The translations under genes and the position numbers were made by a program. Under the pieces are notes generated by a model. That model did no database searches. It was not told where the DNA came from and saw only the letters and a program-made list of their open reading frames with translations. DNA of 64,000 nucleotides from Jatrophihabitans sp. GAS493 (GTDB lineage: Bacteria > Actinomycetota > Actinomycetes > Mycobacteriales > Jatrophihabitantaceae), in the NCBI RefSeq assembly GCF_900230215.1, contig NZ_LT907982.1:4263568-4327567 (forward strand), written 5' to 3'. Below, one piece after another: positions 50,376 to 59,854 of the stretch; position 1 is the stretch's first letter, and every line of letters begins with the position of its first letter.

Positions 50376-50933
50376 GTGACTGACTCGACCGATTCGACAG
50401 GTTCGGCACCTTCGACTTGGACCGCGCCGACGCCTCCCCCGCTGATCGACTCCCCCCTCGTCGGCGCGGAACGTCCTATCCTCGAAGGGTTTCTGGCCGA
50501 GCAGCGACACCGGCTGCTGAGCATCTGCGCCGGGCTCACCGGGGAGCAACTGGCGATGCGATCGGTGCCGCCGTCGAACCTCTCGCTGCTCGGGTTGATC
50601 CGGCATATGGCCAAGGTCGAGCGCATCTGGTTTCGGCAGCGCGTGGCCGCAGAGGCGGTCGAGTCCCCCTACGCCGGCTCCAGCGACTACGACGCCGACT
50701 TCAACGAGCTGGACCCCGCTCGGGCCGAGGAGGACTACGCGCGGCTGGTGGAGGAGTTCACGCTGGCCGACCGGGCCGCGGCGACGGCTTACCTGGACTC
50801 GACCTTCTCCCACCGCGGCCAACTCCATTCGCTGCGGGTGGTCTATGTGCACATGGTCGAGGAGTACGCGCAGCACAACGGCCACGCGGATCTGCTCCGG
50901 GAGTGCATCGACGGCCGCACCGGCTTGGAGTGA
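50376..50933 (+). CDS. DinB/DUF664-family protein
   Basis: A 185-residue protein starting at GTG 50376, 7 bp after the HAD stop. A Thr/Pro-rich tail of about 30 residues precedes the four-helix DinB fold, with metal-binding histidines in LGLIRHMAKVERIWF and VHMVEEYAQHNGHADLLRE. This is the mini DUF664 group, common in actinomycetes; function unknown, thiol-linked metal chemistry suspected. Confidence 0.85.
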   Translation: MTDSTDSTGSAPSTWTAPTPPPLIDSPLVGAERPILEGFLAEQRHRLLSICAGLTGEQLAMRSVPPSNLSLLGLIRHMAKVERIWFRQRVAAEAVESPYAGSSDYDADFNELDPARAEEDYARLVEEFTLADRAAATAYLDSTFSHRGQLHSLRVVYVHMVEEYAQHNGHADLLRECIDGRTGLE

Positions 50934-50982
50934 ACCAGACTGACCGGGCGTGAATGGGAGTGGCCCAGTGGCCCAGCAGGAG

Positions 50983-51363
50983 TCAGCGCAGCCCTTCGAC
51001 CGCCGCGGCGACGATCCGCTGCGCCTCATCGGCCCCGACCCCGACGTCGCGCGCCAACTGGGCGAATTGCTGGGCCGCCTGCTGCAGCCGGCGCCGGGCC
51101 TGGTCGCCGCCGGCTGTCACGACAGTGCCGCCGCGCCCCCTGGTCTCCACGACCCCAGCGCTCTCCAACTCGCGGTACGTCCGCGCCACCGTGTTGACGG
51201 CCAGCCCGAGCGTTTCGGCGAGTTGGCGCACCGGTGGCAGCCGGAACCCGGCGGGGAGCAGCCCATCGCTCACCTGGGCGGCTATCTGGGCTCGGACCTG
51301 CTCGTACGGCGGGATTGCCGAGGCAGGATCCACCTCGAGGTGCAGTTCGCTGGCCGACGGCAT
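50983..51363 (-). CDS. YtrA-type GntR transcriptional regulator
   Basis: A 126-residue regulator with an N-terminal winged helix (PPYEQVRAQIAAQVSDGLL, LPPVRQLAETLGLAVNTVAR) and only a short helical C-terminal dimer segment, as in the YtrA subfamily. Members usually control nearby ABC transporters or cell-envelope genes. No transporter is adjacent here; the divergent sortase gene 65 bp away may be its target. Confidence 0.87.
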   Translation of the reverse strand: MPSASELHLEVDPASAIPPYEQVRAQIAAQVSDGLLPAGFRLPPVRQLAETLGLAVNTVARTYRELESAGVVETRGRGGTVVTAGGDQARRRLQQAAQQFAQLARDVGVGADEAQRIVAAAVEGLR

Positions 51364-51428
51364 GGTCTGAGCAAATCACACGGTTTACGGTGGAGGGGCG
51401 CGAACCCGCGCGACGACGACTGGACGGC

Positions 51429-52166
51429 ATGCGCAAGACACTGCTGGCTATCACCGTAACGGCCCTGCTCGCCGTCGCGGGAGTGGCCTATGCCCGGCAC
51501 TCGTCGACGTCCCAGGCGGCCGGTTCACGCCCGTCGGCGGCCTCGGTGGCGCCGCAGCTACCCGTGAAGGCGCTCCTGGCCCAGCACGCCGGCCTCCCGA
51601 GACCGACGCCGACACCGCGTCCGCCCCACGATGTCGTCCCCTCGGCGGTGCCGACCAGCTTCGAGATCGCCGGACCGGCCTTCGACGTGAAGGCGAAGGT
51701 GTGTCAGATGCCCTACATCCGGCCGCTCGATCCGCCGGGCGACCAGAGGCACACAGTCTGCTGGGTGAAGAGCGATTTCGGGGTGGCTCCCGGTAGCAAC
51801 TCCGGTGGGACGAGCTACATCCTCGGGCACTCGTGGTCGAAGGCGCCACTGGTCTTCAACCCGCTCTCGGAGCTGGCTATGAAGCAGGTTCCCACGGTGA
51901 AACCCCTCCTGCAGAACGGAATACCGACGTACCCGGTGACGTCGATGAACGGTTACCGAATCACGCTGAAGACAACGACCGGGACCCTGACCTACCAGGT
52001 CACCCGGGCCTTCGCCGTGTCGAAGGAGCAGGCCGGCAACGTCAAGTCGCTGATGGCCAACACGCCCAATCGAGTCGTCCTCATCACCTGCGCGGTAAAC
52101 GGCGGGGTGGATGCCGACTACAACATCGTGGTCGACGCTTATCTGAGTTCGTCTAAGGTCGATTGA
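51429..52166 (+). CDS. Class E/F-type sortase lacking a visible catalytic arginine
   Basis: A 245-residue protein starting at ATG 51429 with an N-terminal signal-anchor helix and a Pro/Thr-rich linker. The sortase fold shows the catalytic His134 (TSYILGHSW) and Cys221 (RVVLITCAV). In active sortases an Arg follows the Cys by roughly 8-12 residues; after Cys221 there is no Arg at all up to the C-terminus (the stretch reads GGVDADYNIVVDAY). Either the strand is remodelled or the protein is not a regular transpeptidase. The frame upstream of 51429 is a shadow of the regulator gene. Confidence 0.8.
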   Translation: MRKTLLAITVTALLAVAGVAYARHSSTSQAAGSRPSAASVAPQLPVKALLAQHAGLPRPTPTPRPPHDVVPSAVPTSFEIAGPAFDVKAKVCQMPYIRPLDPPGDQRHTVCWVKSDFGVAPGSNSGGTSYILGHSWSKAPLVFNPLSELAMKQVPTVKPLLQNGIPTYPVTSMNGYRITLKTTTGTLTYQVTRAFAVSKEQAGNVKSLMANTPNRVVLITCAVNGGVDADYNIVVDAYLSSSKVD

Positions 52167-52201
52167 CGGACGCGTTACAGATCTGACCAGAGGACGATGG
52201 C

Positions 52202-54541
52202 TTGAAGAAGCGACTGAGCGCCAGCTACGCCGCCCTGCTCGCCGTTGTGGCGGCGCTGCTCGTAGCCCTCAGCTACTCCCCCGTGCCGGCTCAGGCATCG
52301 ACCGTCGACCTCGCCGTGGGGCAGGCCAGTCGGTACGGCACGGCGTCCGGCTTGCGCAACGCGATCGCGGTCTATGACAGGGCTAGCGGCACCTACTGGG
52401 GCGCCGGCGACACTGAGCGAGTCTACGGATCGGCATCGGTGATGAAGGTCTTCATCGCCACCTATCTGCTGCTGAGCGGGCAGATGAAGGGCACCGTCGC
52501 CGCTCAGGCCTACGACATGATCGTGCGTTCCAATGACGCCGATGCCACGGCACTCTGGCCCAGGGCGCTCGGTACCCGGTTGGAGCCATGGATTGCCCGC
52601 CACTACGGCATCAGCGATCTGGGCTCACCGAATACTCGAGCCGGGACCTGGGGCAACACGCACATCACCGCTCACGGCATGGTGCTCTTCTACGCTGCGG
52701 TCAAGGCTGACCCGAAAGTCGCGCCGTGGCTGCTGAACGCGATGCGGCACGCGCAACCGGTGGCCGCGGACGGCACCCATCAGTTCTTCGGGATCCCGTC
52801 CGCCACCAGCAGCTACGCGGTCAAGCAGGGCTGGGCCGACGGCTCGGCCGACCGGGCCCGTACCACCACGGTGAACACGACCGGCTTCGTCGGCTCCGAC
52901 CGCTACATCGTCGTCGTCCTCTCCGAAGCGGCCGCCAACGGTTCGGTGAATGCGCAGGGTCTCAACACCGCCCAGGCCGCCGTGGTCACCCGCATGGCCC
53001 AGATGGTCATGCCCAATGGGGCTATCGACAATCCGCTCAGCCATGACCCGGTGGGTAGCTTCGATGCCTCGACGGTGAGCCACGATCAGGTGTCGCTCGC
53101 CGGTTGGGCGGAGGACCCGGACGCTCCTTCGACGTCGATTCGGGTAGATGTTTACTCCGATGGCAAGGGAATCGCCTCGCTGACCACCAACGTGAACCGT
53201 CCCGATGTGAACAGGGCCTTCGGCATCACCGGCACCCACGGATTCCAGACGACCGTCGCGCTGCCCAACGGCACGCATAGCGTCTGCATCTACGCGATCA
53301 ATGTCAGCAGCGGAACCGGAAACTCGATGCTGAACTGCCGGACCGTTGTCGTCCGCACGGCACCGATCGGATCCCTGGACCAGGTCCAAGTGGTGGGGAA
53401 CACGAATCAGGTCCACATCGCGGGATGGGCCTACGACCCCGACGCGAGTGACGCCTCCTCCTCAGTCGCGGTCTACGTTGACGGCAAGGGCGTAGATCTA
53501 TCGGTGCCGACCACTTTCCCCCGGCCCGACGTTAACGCCCACTACGCGATCACCGGACTCCACGGCTTTGATCTGACGGTGACGCTGCCGGATGGCACTC
53601 ATTCGGTCTGCGTCTACGCCCTCAACGTGGGAGCCGGGAGCGGAAACCCGGGCCTCGGCTGCCAACCGGTGGCCATTCACATGAGGGTTCCGATCGGCTC
53701 GCTGGACATCGCGCAGGTGCTGGGACGGACTGGACTGGTCTCGCTGCGCGGGTGGGCGCTCGATCCGGATGCTCCGACCTCGGTGAGCCAGGTCGCCGCG
53801 TATGACGACAACGCCGGTGCGCCCGCCTATGGCCTGACGACGACCCTGCGGACGGACGTCAACCGGGTCTACGCCACTTCCGGGACCCACGGATACGATC
53901 TGAGCGTGCCGATTCCGGCCGGCGTCCATCGGGTCTGTGTCTACGCGATCAACATCGGCGCTGCGACCGGGAACCCGGCGATCGGCTGCGCGACGGTAAA
54001 CGTGCCTGCGGCCGCACCGGTCGGCGCCTTCGACACGGTGACCGCTCTCGGCACAGACGGCACGGTACAGATCTCGGGGTGGGCCTTCGACCCCGATCTG
54101 CCGGCCAGCAGCGTTCAGATCGCGGCCTACGACGGTTCCCATGGGATCGGGTGGCTGCCGGCAACGAGCGTCACTCGCTCGGACGTCAACCGCATCTACG
54201 GCATCACCGGAGCGCACGGATTCGTCGACACCCTCAACCTGGCGCCGGGGTCGCACAGCGTCTGCCTCTACGCCATCAACATCGGCGCGGCCCGCGCCAA
54301 CACGTTCCTGGGGTGCCGCCCCGTATCCGTCGCGGCCCCTGGGGCGGTGACCGCCGTTCCAGCCGTGCCTCGGGAGACTGCTCCGATCGCGCCGGTCAGC
54401 GCGTCACCGAACCCGTCGCCAACATCCACCGCACCCACCCCGACGCCGACAGTGACGCCGGTCCCCGCCGATCGGCCGGTGGTCACACCGACACCGGTGA
54501 CGGGAGCAGCGACGTCCACGGCTGCGACCTCAACCGGCTGA
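52202..54541 (+). CDS. Secreted beta-lactamase-like serine hydrolase with four C-terminal repeats
   Basis: A 779-residue exported protein starting at TTG 52202 after GAGGA. The signal peptide ends near PVPAQAS. Residues ~50-275 form a class A beta-lactamase/DD-peptidase-like domain: Ser79-x-x-Lys82 (ASVMK), SND at 110-112 in place of SDN, and KQG at 208-210 in place of KTG. Four ~108-residue repeats fill residues 282-714 and a Pro/Thr-rich tail follows without membrane or sortase anchor. It likely acts on or binds cell-wall peptidoglycan; the sortase 35 bp upstream may be a partner. The gene end overlaps the convergent M50 gene by 12 bp. Confidence 0.85.
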   Translation: MKKRLSASYAALLAVVAALLVALSYSPVPAQASTVDLAVGQASRYGTASGLRNAIAVYDRASGTYWGAGDTERVYGSASVMKVFIATYLLLSGQMKGTVAAQAYDMIVRSNDADATALWPRALGTRLEPWIARHYGISDLGSPNTRAGTWGNTHITAHGMVLFYAAVKADPKVAPWLLNAMRHAQPVAADGTHQFFGIPSATSSYAVKQGWADGSADRARTTTVNTTGFVGSDRYIVVVLSEAAANGSVNAQGLNTAQAAVVTRMAQMVMPNGAIDNPLSHDPVGSFDASTVSHDQVSLAGWAEDPDAPSTSIRVDVYSDGKGIASLTTNVNRPDVNRAFGITGTHGFQTTVALPNGTHSVCIYAINVSSGTGNSMLNCRTVVVRTAPIGSLDQVQVVGNTNQVHIAGWAYDPDASDASSSVAVYVDGKGVDLSVPTTFPRPDVNAHYAITGLHGFDLTVTLPDGTHSVCVYALNVGAGSGNPGLGCQPVAIHMRVPIGSLDIAQVLGRTGLVSLRGWALDPDAPTSVSQVAAYDDNAGAPAYGLTTTLRTDVNRVYATSGTHGYDLSVPIPAGVHRVCVYAINIGAATGNPAIGCATVNVPAAAPVGAFDTVTALGTDGTVQISGWAFDPDLPASSVQIAAYDGSHGIGWLPATSVTRSDVNRIYGITGAHGFVDTLNLAPGSHSVCLYAINIGAARANTFLGCRPVSVAAPGAVTAVPAVPRETAPIAPVSASPNPSPTSTAPTPTPTVTPVPADRPVVTPTPVTGAATSTAATSTG
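53045..54345 (+). repeat. Four tandem ~108-residue repeat units
   Basis: Units begin at about 53045, 53363, 53690 and 54017 (about 327 bp each). Each opens P[VI]GS-FD/LD, has GWAxDPD, RPDVN or similar, HGF, and ends with HSVCVYAINxGxxxGNPxxGC. The two cysteines (HSVC and the unit-final Cys) are kept in all units. The repeats form a probable cell-wall or ligand-binding domain array. Confidence 0.8.
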
Positions 54542-55264
54542 GCGCAGCAGCCAACTACCGCCCACCGCCAGCGCCGCCCCGGCACTGGCCAGGAACGCCA
54601 ACACCCAGATAATTCCCGGGATCCTGGTGAGGCGAGCCAGCATGTCGGCGTCCGAACTGCGAGCCTGCCCCCGCCGCCTCAGCGCCTGCAGTTCGAGTAC
54701 CGGCCGGGGCGCGGCCAGCAGCAGGAACCAGGTGCCGGCGTAGGCGAAGCTCGACTGCACCACCGCACTGCCCCACCACGACACCGCGAAGACACCGACA
54801 CTGCTGATGAGCACCGACCAGAGTCCGAACCAGTTGCGGATCTGAATCAGCAGCAGCGCCAGCAGGAGCAGAGCCAACCAGAGCAGCCCGACCGGGTGGC
54901 CCAACCAGAGCAGATAGGCGCCGCCCAGTCCGAGCAGGGCCGGGCCCACGTAGCCGGCGAAGGCGGTGAGGACCATCCCCGGGCCGCTGCGACGTCCACG
55001 GGAGAGGGTGAGGCCGGAGGTGTCAGAGTGCAGTCGAATCCCCTCCAGCCTCCGCCCGCTGATCAGCGCGGCGACGCCGTGCGCCGCCTCGTGGGCGATG
55101 GTGACCAGATGACGGGTGTAGCGCCAGCTGAGCGGGAGGGCGACCAGGAGCAGGGCGAGGATGCCGGTGCCGACGACCAGCCCTAGTGAGGGAGCGGGCT
55201 GGCTGCTGGTGGCGCGGTCCCAGACCTCACCGATGATGCTGCCGCCGTCGCTCACCGCGCTCAC
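54530..55264 (-). CDS. M50-type intramembrane zinc protease
   Basis: A 244-residue membrane protein with about six hydrophobic segments. The zinc site HEAAH sits in LVTIAHEAAHGVAAL at the start of a helix. A second metal ligand may lie in the later FGLWSVLISS/LWLG region but I cannot pin it down. Members of this M50B-like actinobacterial group are of unknown substrate. It lies downstream of the sedolisin gene behind a terminator hairpin. Confidence 0.83.
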   Translation of the reverse strand: MSAVSDGGSIIGEVWDRATSSQPAPSLGLVVGTGILALLLVALPLSWRYTRHLVTIAHEAAHGVAALISGRRLEGIRLHSDTSGLTLSRGRRSGPGMVLTAFAGYVGPALLGLGGAYLLWLGHPVGLLWLALLLLALLLIQIRNWFGLWSVLISSVGVFAVSWWGSAVVQSSFAYAGTWFLLLAAPRPVLELQALRRRGQARSSDADMLARLTRIPGIIWVLAFLASAGAALAVGGSWLLRSAG

Positions 55265-55276
55265 TCTGCCAAACGC

Positions 55277-55318
55277 AGCTGTAGGGCCCCGATGAGAATC
55301 GATCGAGGCCCTACAGCT
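55277..55318 (-). terminator. Terminator of the sedolisin gene
   Basis: AGCTGTAGGGCC (55277-55288) pairs perfectly with GGCCCTACAGCT (55307-55318), loop 18 nt, in the 72-bp gap between the sedolisin stop and the M50 start. It likely terminates the sedolisin transcript. Confidence 0.8.
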
Positions 55319-55336
55319 TGGTTGTACTGCTCGTTA

Positions 55337-58300
55337 CTACCGGACCGTGACCGCGAAGTTCGCGCTCACTCCGGCGTCGGCCCGCGCGTCGCCGGCCGAG
55401 ATGACCCGCAGTGTCTGCCGGCCGATCGGCAGACCGGTCACCGAGACTGCGACCGTTCCGTTGGCCGCCGTAGTGGCGGAGCCGAGGTCCACCCACGAGG
55501 TGCCGACCAGGCGTTGAACGGTGACGCCGATGGCCCGCGGGGCGAGCACCGAAACCTTCACCACGGCCGGTGCTGTGTGCAGCGCGACCGCAGCGACGGT
55601 GGCCGCTACCTTGGTCGTCACGCTGAGCGAGACAGCCGAGGAGATCGCCTCCGTGTAACCGGTCACCGCCGCCACCTTGGCGACCAGCGTGCCGTTCTCC
55701 TGGGCGTAGGTCCTCACCGCGTAGGCACCGGCCGCGTTCGTGGTGACCGACCCGACGAGCAGGCTGGCCCCGGCCGGGGTCTGCAGGTAGACCTTCACCG
55801 CCAGGCCGGGAGCCGGGATGGTGCTACCGGCGTAGCTGCGGGTGGCAGTTCCGGTGACCGTATTGAGCAGCCCGGCGACCTGGGTGGTGGCCGCGGCGAC
55901 ACTCACCGCGGTGCTCCAGGTGCCGACGTCGATCGCGCCAACGGTGGCGGAGGCCGCCGGAAGGCCGGCCGCGCCCAGGAACACAGCGCTGATCGTGCCA
56001 GCCGTCTTCGGAAGTGCGGTCGCCTTCCAGGTGCCGTCCTTGGCCACCGCTGCGGCGGCCAGGGCGATGACCGCGCCCGTCGACAGCGTCTCGCGGACGC
56101 TGATCGTCCCGGCGGTGGCGCCGGTGACGACCCCGCCGGCGTTACGGGTCAGCGTCCCGGTGACGAGCACCGGCCCGGCGTAGCCCACCTGGGTGCGGTC
56201 GGCACTCGCGCTGAGCGAGGTCGTCGGGATGCTGACGACCAGCGTTGTGGCGACCGCGCTGGTTGCGTTCCACGCCGCGCCGCCGGCCAGGCTGACCGTG
56301 ATCGTGCCGGAGACGGTCGGGTGCACGACGGCGGTGTAGGAGCCGTCGGTCGCGACGACCGCCGACCCGAGCGAGGTGACCTTGCCGTTGATCGGCTCGG
56401 TGATCGCCACCGTGGCGCCGGCCAACGGGATGCTCTGCGAGGCGACCGGGCGGGTCAGCGTGCCGGTGATGGTGACCGCGTCCCCGTAGTAGGAGGCGCT
56501 CTTGTCGGCGGAGGCGGTAACCGTCGGCGAGCACTTCGAAGCCACCAGCAGCATGTTGCTACCGGCCATTGCGCTGAAGGCACCGACCGCGACGCTGCGC
56601 AGTGACACGGTGAGCGTCATCGCGGTGGTGGCGACGATGGAACCGGCGGCCACACCGTCGGCGTTGGTCAGAGCCGACCCGGCCGTCGCCAGCGCGGCCG
56701 TCCCGTTCTTCTTGGTGAAGGTGACGGTGACGCCCTTGACCGGGGCACCGGTGGCGGTGTCGGTGACGACGGCCCGCATGACCGCACCCGCGCCCGTGCA
56801 GACGCTCGCGCTGCTGCCGGACTGCGACGCGACACTGAAGGCGACTGAGAGAGCGCGCTTCACGGTCGGGATGCTGAAGGTGATCGCCGAGGTGACGACC
56901 TTCGTGGCGCCGGCGGTGTCGGTGACGGTCACGGTGATGCTGCTGGTCGTCGCCAGCGCCGCATTGCAGGTGAGGGTCGTCTGGGCCGAGGTCGCTGAAG
57001 CGAAGGTGCAGTCGGCGCGGGCCGACTTCCAGGCGATCGTCGCCACCGCGTCACCGGCCGGCAGCGATGGAGTCATCGTCACCGTGGTGCCGAGACCCGG
57101 GGTGAGCGGGTTGCTCACCGACACCGACGCACCGAGCTTGGTGATCGGGCCGACGACCCCGCTGGCGCTGAAGGAGTTGGCCGTGTTCGGGGTACCGAGA
57201 CCGGTCGGGCCATCCCAGCCGGTGACGGAGCTGCAGAGCTGGTGCACGGTGCAGGTTCCGTTGGTGCCGGAGGTGACGTCGTTCAGGTCACCGGTGTGCA
57301 GGTAGGGGTAGGTGTTCGGGTAGTCGCTGGCGCCCGGCGTGCCGGCCAGCGCGTAGACCGAGGCGATGATCGGCGAGGAGGCGCTGGTGCCGCCGTAGAC
57401 ACCCCAGCCACCGTTGTAGACGGCGACACCGGTGTTCGGGTTGGCCACCGCGGAGACGTCGGCCACGGCGCGCTTGGCGCATCCGGTGGCGACGCCGATC
57501 TGGAAGGTGGGCTGGTTGGCCACCGTCGAGCAGCCACTGCCGGCGCCGGCCCAGGCCGTCTCGGTGAAGCCACGGGGCGTCGAGGCGATGCTCAGCGAGG
57601 TGCCGCCGACGGCGGTGACGTACGGGGAGCTGGCCGGGTAGCTGACGCCATAGCCGTTGTCACCGGTGCTGGCCGTGATGGCCACGCCCGGGTGGTTGTA
57701 GTAGGAGTCATATCCGCTGGTGTCGCCGCCGCCGTAACTATTGGAGACGAACTTGGCGCCGAGGGAGACCGCGGTGTTCACGGCCGTACCTAGGTCGGAG
57801 AGGTAGGAGCTGTTGGCCTCCAGAAGCAGGATGTTGCACTGCGGGCAGATGGCCGAGACCATGTCGACGTCGAGGGCGATCTCGCCGGCCCAGCCGCTGT
57901 TGGTGGCCGGAAGGGGGGACGCGGCGCCGTTCTGGTTGACCTTTCGGAAGCAGCCGTTGGCCGTGGTGCAGGCGGGCAGGCCGTACTGCGCGCGGTAGAC
58001 GGCCAGGTCGGACTCTGCGTTCGGGTTGTTGTAGGCGTCGACGATGGCGACGGTCTGACCGCTACCCCGTGAGGCGTCCAATCCGTAGGCCGCGACGAGG
58101 CTGGCCGGACCGAAGCCGGAGGGCGAGCTCATCGGGACGACCTGACCGGGGGCGGCGGCGGCAAGTGCCGCAGTCTGCTGCACATCCGTGCGCCGGACGC
58201 TGAGGCAGGTCGCCTGCCCAGGCGCCGGGGCGGGGCAGTTGGCGACGACGTCGGTCGTCGGGGGGCTCACCGTGGCCGCTTGGGCGACCGAGCTCTGCAG

Positions 58301-58420
58301 GCTGACCGAGATCAGGCCGGCAACTAGGGAGACAACGCCGAGTATTGCGATACGTCGGCGGTTGCGCGGAGCGGCAGCGGTGTCTGGTACAGCGACGCGG
58401 CCGATGGCGGGGGGATTCAT
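55337..58420 (-). CDS. Secreted sedolisin (S53) protease with Ig-like repeats
   Basis: A 1027-residue exported protease starting at ATG 58420 behind GGAG; an upstream extension lacks coding character. The signal peptide ends near AQAATV. The S53 residues are Glu180 and Asp184 (WAGEIALDVDM), Asp254 of the oxyanion-hole segment (ASTGDNGYG) and nucleophile Ser346 (GGTSASSP). At least three beta-sandwich domains of about 100 residues follow (two open with SAD and VTGTLTR or ITGTLTR). Such acid proteases digest extracellular protein. Confidence 0.9.
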   Translation of the reverse strand: MNPPAIGRVAVPDTAAAPRNRRRIAILGVVSLVAGLISVSLQSSVAQAATVSPPTTDVVANCPAPAPGQATCLSVRRTDVQQTAALAAAAPGQVVPMSSPSGFGPASLVAAYGLDASRGSGQTVAIVDAYNNPNAESDLAVYRAQYGLPACTTANGCFRKVNQNGAASPLPATNSGWAGEIALDVDMVSAICPQCNILLLEANSSYLSDLGTAVNTAVSLGAKFVSNSYGGGDTSGYDSYYNHPGVAITASTGDNGYGVSYPASSPYVTAVGGTSLSIASTPRGFTETAWAGAGSGCSTVANQPTFQIGVATGCAKRAVADVSAVANPNTGVAVYNGGWGVYGGTSASSPIIASVYALAGTPGASDYPNTYPYLHTGDLNDVTSGTNGTCTVHQLCSSVTGWDGPTGLGTPNTANSFSASGVVGPITKLGASVSVSNPLTPGLGTTVTMTPSLPAGDAVATIAWKSARADCTFASATSAQTTLTCNAALATTSSITVTVTDTAGATKVVTSAITFSIPTVKRALSVAFSVASQSGSSASVCTGAGAVMRAVVTDTATGAPVKGVTVTFTKKNGTAALATAGSALTNADGVAAGSIVATTAMTLTVSLRSVAVGAFSAMAGSNMLLVASKCSPTVTASADKSASYYGDAVTITGTLTRPVASQSIPLAGATVAITEPINGKVTSLGSAVVATDGSYTAVVHPTVSGTITVSLAGGAAWNATSAVATTLVVSIPTTSLSASADRTQVGYAGPVLVTGTLTRNAGGVVTGATAGTISVRETLSTGAVIALAAAAVAKDGTWKATALPKTAGTISAVFLGAAGLPAASATVGAIDVGTWSTAVSVAAATTQVAGLLNTVTGTATRSYAGSTIPAPGLAVKVYLQTPAGASLLVGSVTTNAAGAYAVRTYAQENGTLVAKVAAVTGYTEAISSAVSLSVTTKVAATVAAVALHTAPAVVKVSVLAPRAIGVTVQRLVGTSWVDLGSATTAANGTVAVSVTGLPIGRQTLRVISAGDARADAGVSANFAVTVR

Positions 58421-58614
58421 CGCGACTCCATGTCTGAAAGCAAGCCGTCGATCCTTCGACAGCCGTGTAGCTAACAGCAACCTAACAGCGTTTCCCGGTA
58501 CTCGCAGGCTGAACTGAGAAGAATTCTCCTTGCGCGACGGCAGGTCCGGCGCGAAAGTTAGCGGTACTCGAATTTCCGCTAAATACAAGCGGTACTAACC
58601 GGGCGCAGTGCGAG

Positions 58615-59841
58615 TCAGAGCGAATCCAGCGGGATCGACACGTCCGCCAAACGTTGGGGTTCCTGCCGTTCGCCGGCGCTGATGATCGCCTTGATCGGTT
58701 CGACGACGTCCCAGACGTTCACGTTCATGCCGGCCAGCACGCGACCATCCAGCAGCCAGAATGCGACGAACTCCCTGGCCGCGGCGTCACCCCGGAAGAT
58801 CACCTCGTCGTACTTGCCGGGTTCGACGTAGCCGACGTACTCCATCCCGAGGTCGTACTGATCCGTATAGAAATACGGGAGATCGCGATAGCTGGCTGCC
58901 TCACCGCGCATCGCGGCGGCAGCGACCTTGGGCTGCTTCAGCGCGTTCGCCCAGTGCTCGACCCGGATTCGCCTTTGCAACAAGGGGTGAAAAGCGTTGG
59001 CGACGTCTCCCGCCGCGAAGATGTCCGGGTCGCTGCTGCGCAGCGCGTCATCGACGAGTACCCCGTTGTCGACCTCCAGGCCGGCCTGTTCGGCCAGGCT
59101 GACGTTCGGCACGACGCCGACGCCGATCAGCACCGCGTCGGCGCTGATCAGGCTCCCATCGCCCAGCCTCACCCCGGTCGCCCGTCCGTCAGCGGTGGTG
59201 ATCTCCTGCAGTTGGACCCCCAGCCGCAGGTCCACCCCGTGAGCTCGGTGCAGATCGGCGAAGACGCTGGCGACCTGTGGGCCGAGAACCCGCAGCAGCG
59301 GCAGTTCGGCCGACTCGACAACCGACACCTCGACGCCGGCCGCACGTGCGGCGGCGGCCGCCTCGAGCCCGATCCAACCGGCGCCGATCACCACCAACCG
59401 CTTCGCCGTGGCGAGAACCCGCCCCAGCGATTCGGAGTCGTCCAGGGTGCGCAGATAGTGGACCCCGGCGGCGTCGCTGCCGGGGAGCGACAGCGGTCGG
59501 GGACGGGCACCGGTGGTCAGGAGCAGCCGGTCATAGCGGATCGACTCGTCGTCGGCCAGCACGATCTGATGCCGCGACCGGTCGATGCCGGTAACCGTGG
59601 TGGCCACCTGTAGCTCGACGTTCTGCTCGCTGTACCAGTTGGCCGGGTGCACGAAGACGGAGTCCCGTTCGGCCTTTCCGGTCAGGTATCCCTTGGAGAG
59701 CGGCGGACGCTCGTACGGACGGTGAACCTCGTCCCCGAGCAGGATCACCCGGCCGTCGAAGCCCTGCTCGCGCAGCGCCTCGGCCGCCTTGGCGCCGGCC
59801 AGACTTGCTCCGACGATCACGAAAGTCTCGTTGCTGGGCAT
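58615..59841 (-). CDS. FAD-dependent ferredoxin-reductase-type oxidoreductase
   Basis: A 408-residue flavoprotein starting at ATG 59841 behind AAGGGGAC. The FAD-binding VIVGASLAGAKAAEALREQG, the substrate-gate PYERPPLSKGYL, the NAD(P) GAGWIGLEAAAAARAAG and the second FAD motif (IFAAGDVANAF) are present, followed by the Reductase_C domain. It probably transfers electrons from NAD(P)H to a ferredoxin for a P450 or Rieske oxygenase; no partner is adjacent. Confidence 0.92.
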   Translation of the reverse strand: MPSNETFVIVGASLAGAKAAEALREQGFDGRVILLGDEVHRPYERPPLSKGYLTGKAERDSVFVHPANWYSEQNVELQVATTVTGIDRSRHQIVLADDESIRYDRLLLTTGARPRPLSLPGSDAAGVHYLRTLDDSESLGRVLATAKRLVVIGAGWIGLEAAAAARAAGVEVSVVESAELPLLRVLGPQVASVFADLHRAHGVDLRLGVQLQEITTADGRATGVRLGDGSLISADAVLIGVGVVPNVSLAEQAGLEVDNGVLVDDALRSSDPDIFAAGDVANAFHPLLQRRIRVEHWANALKQPKVAAAAMRGEAASYRDLPYFYTDQYDLGMEYVGYVEPGKYDEVIFRGDAAAREFVAFWLLDGRVLAGMNVNVWDVVEPIKAIISAGERQEPQRLADVSIPLDSL

Positions 59842-59854
59842 CAGTGTCCCCTTC

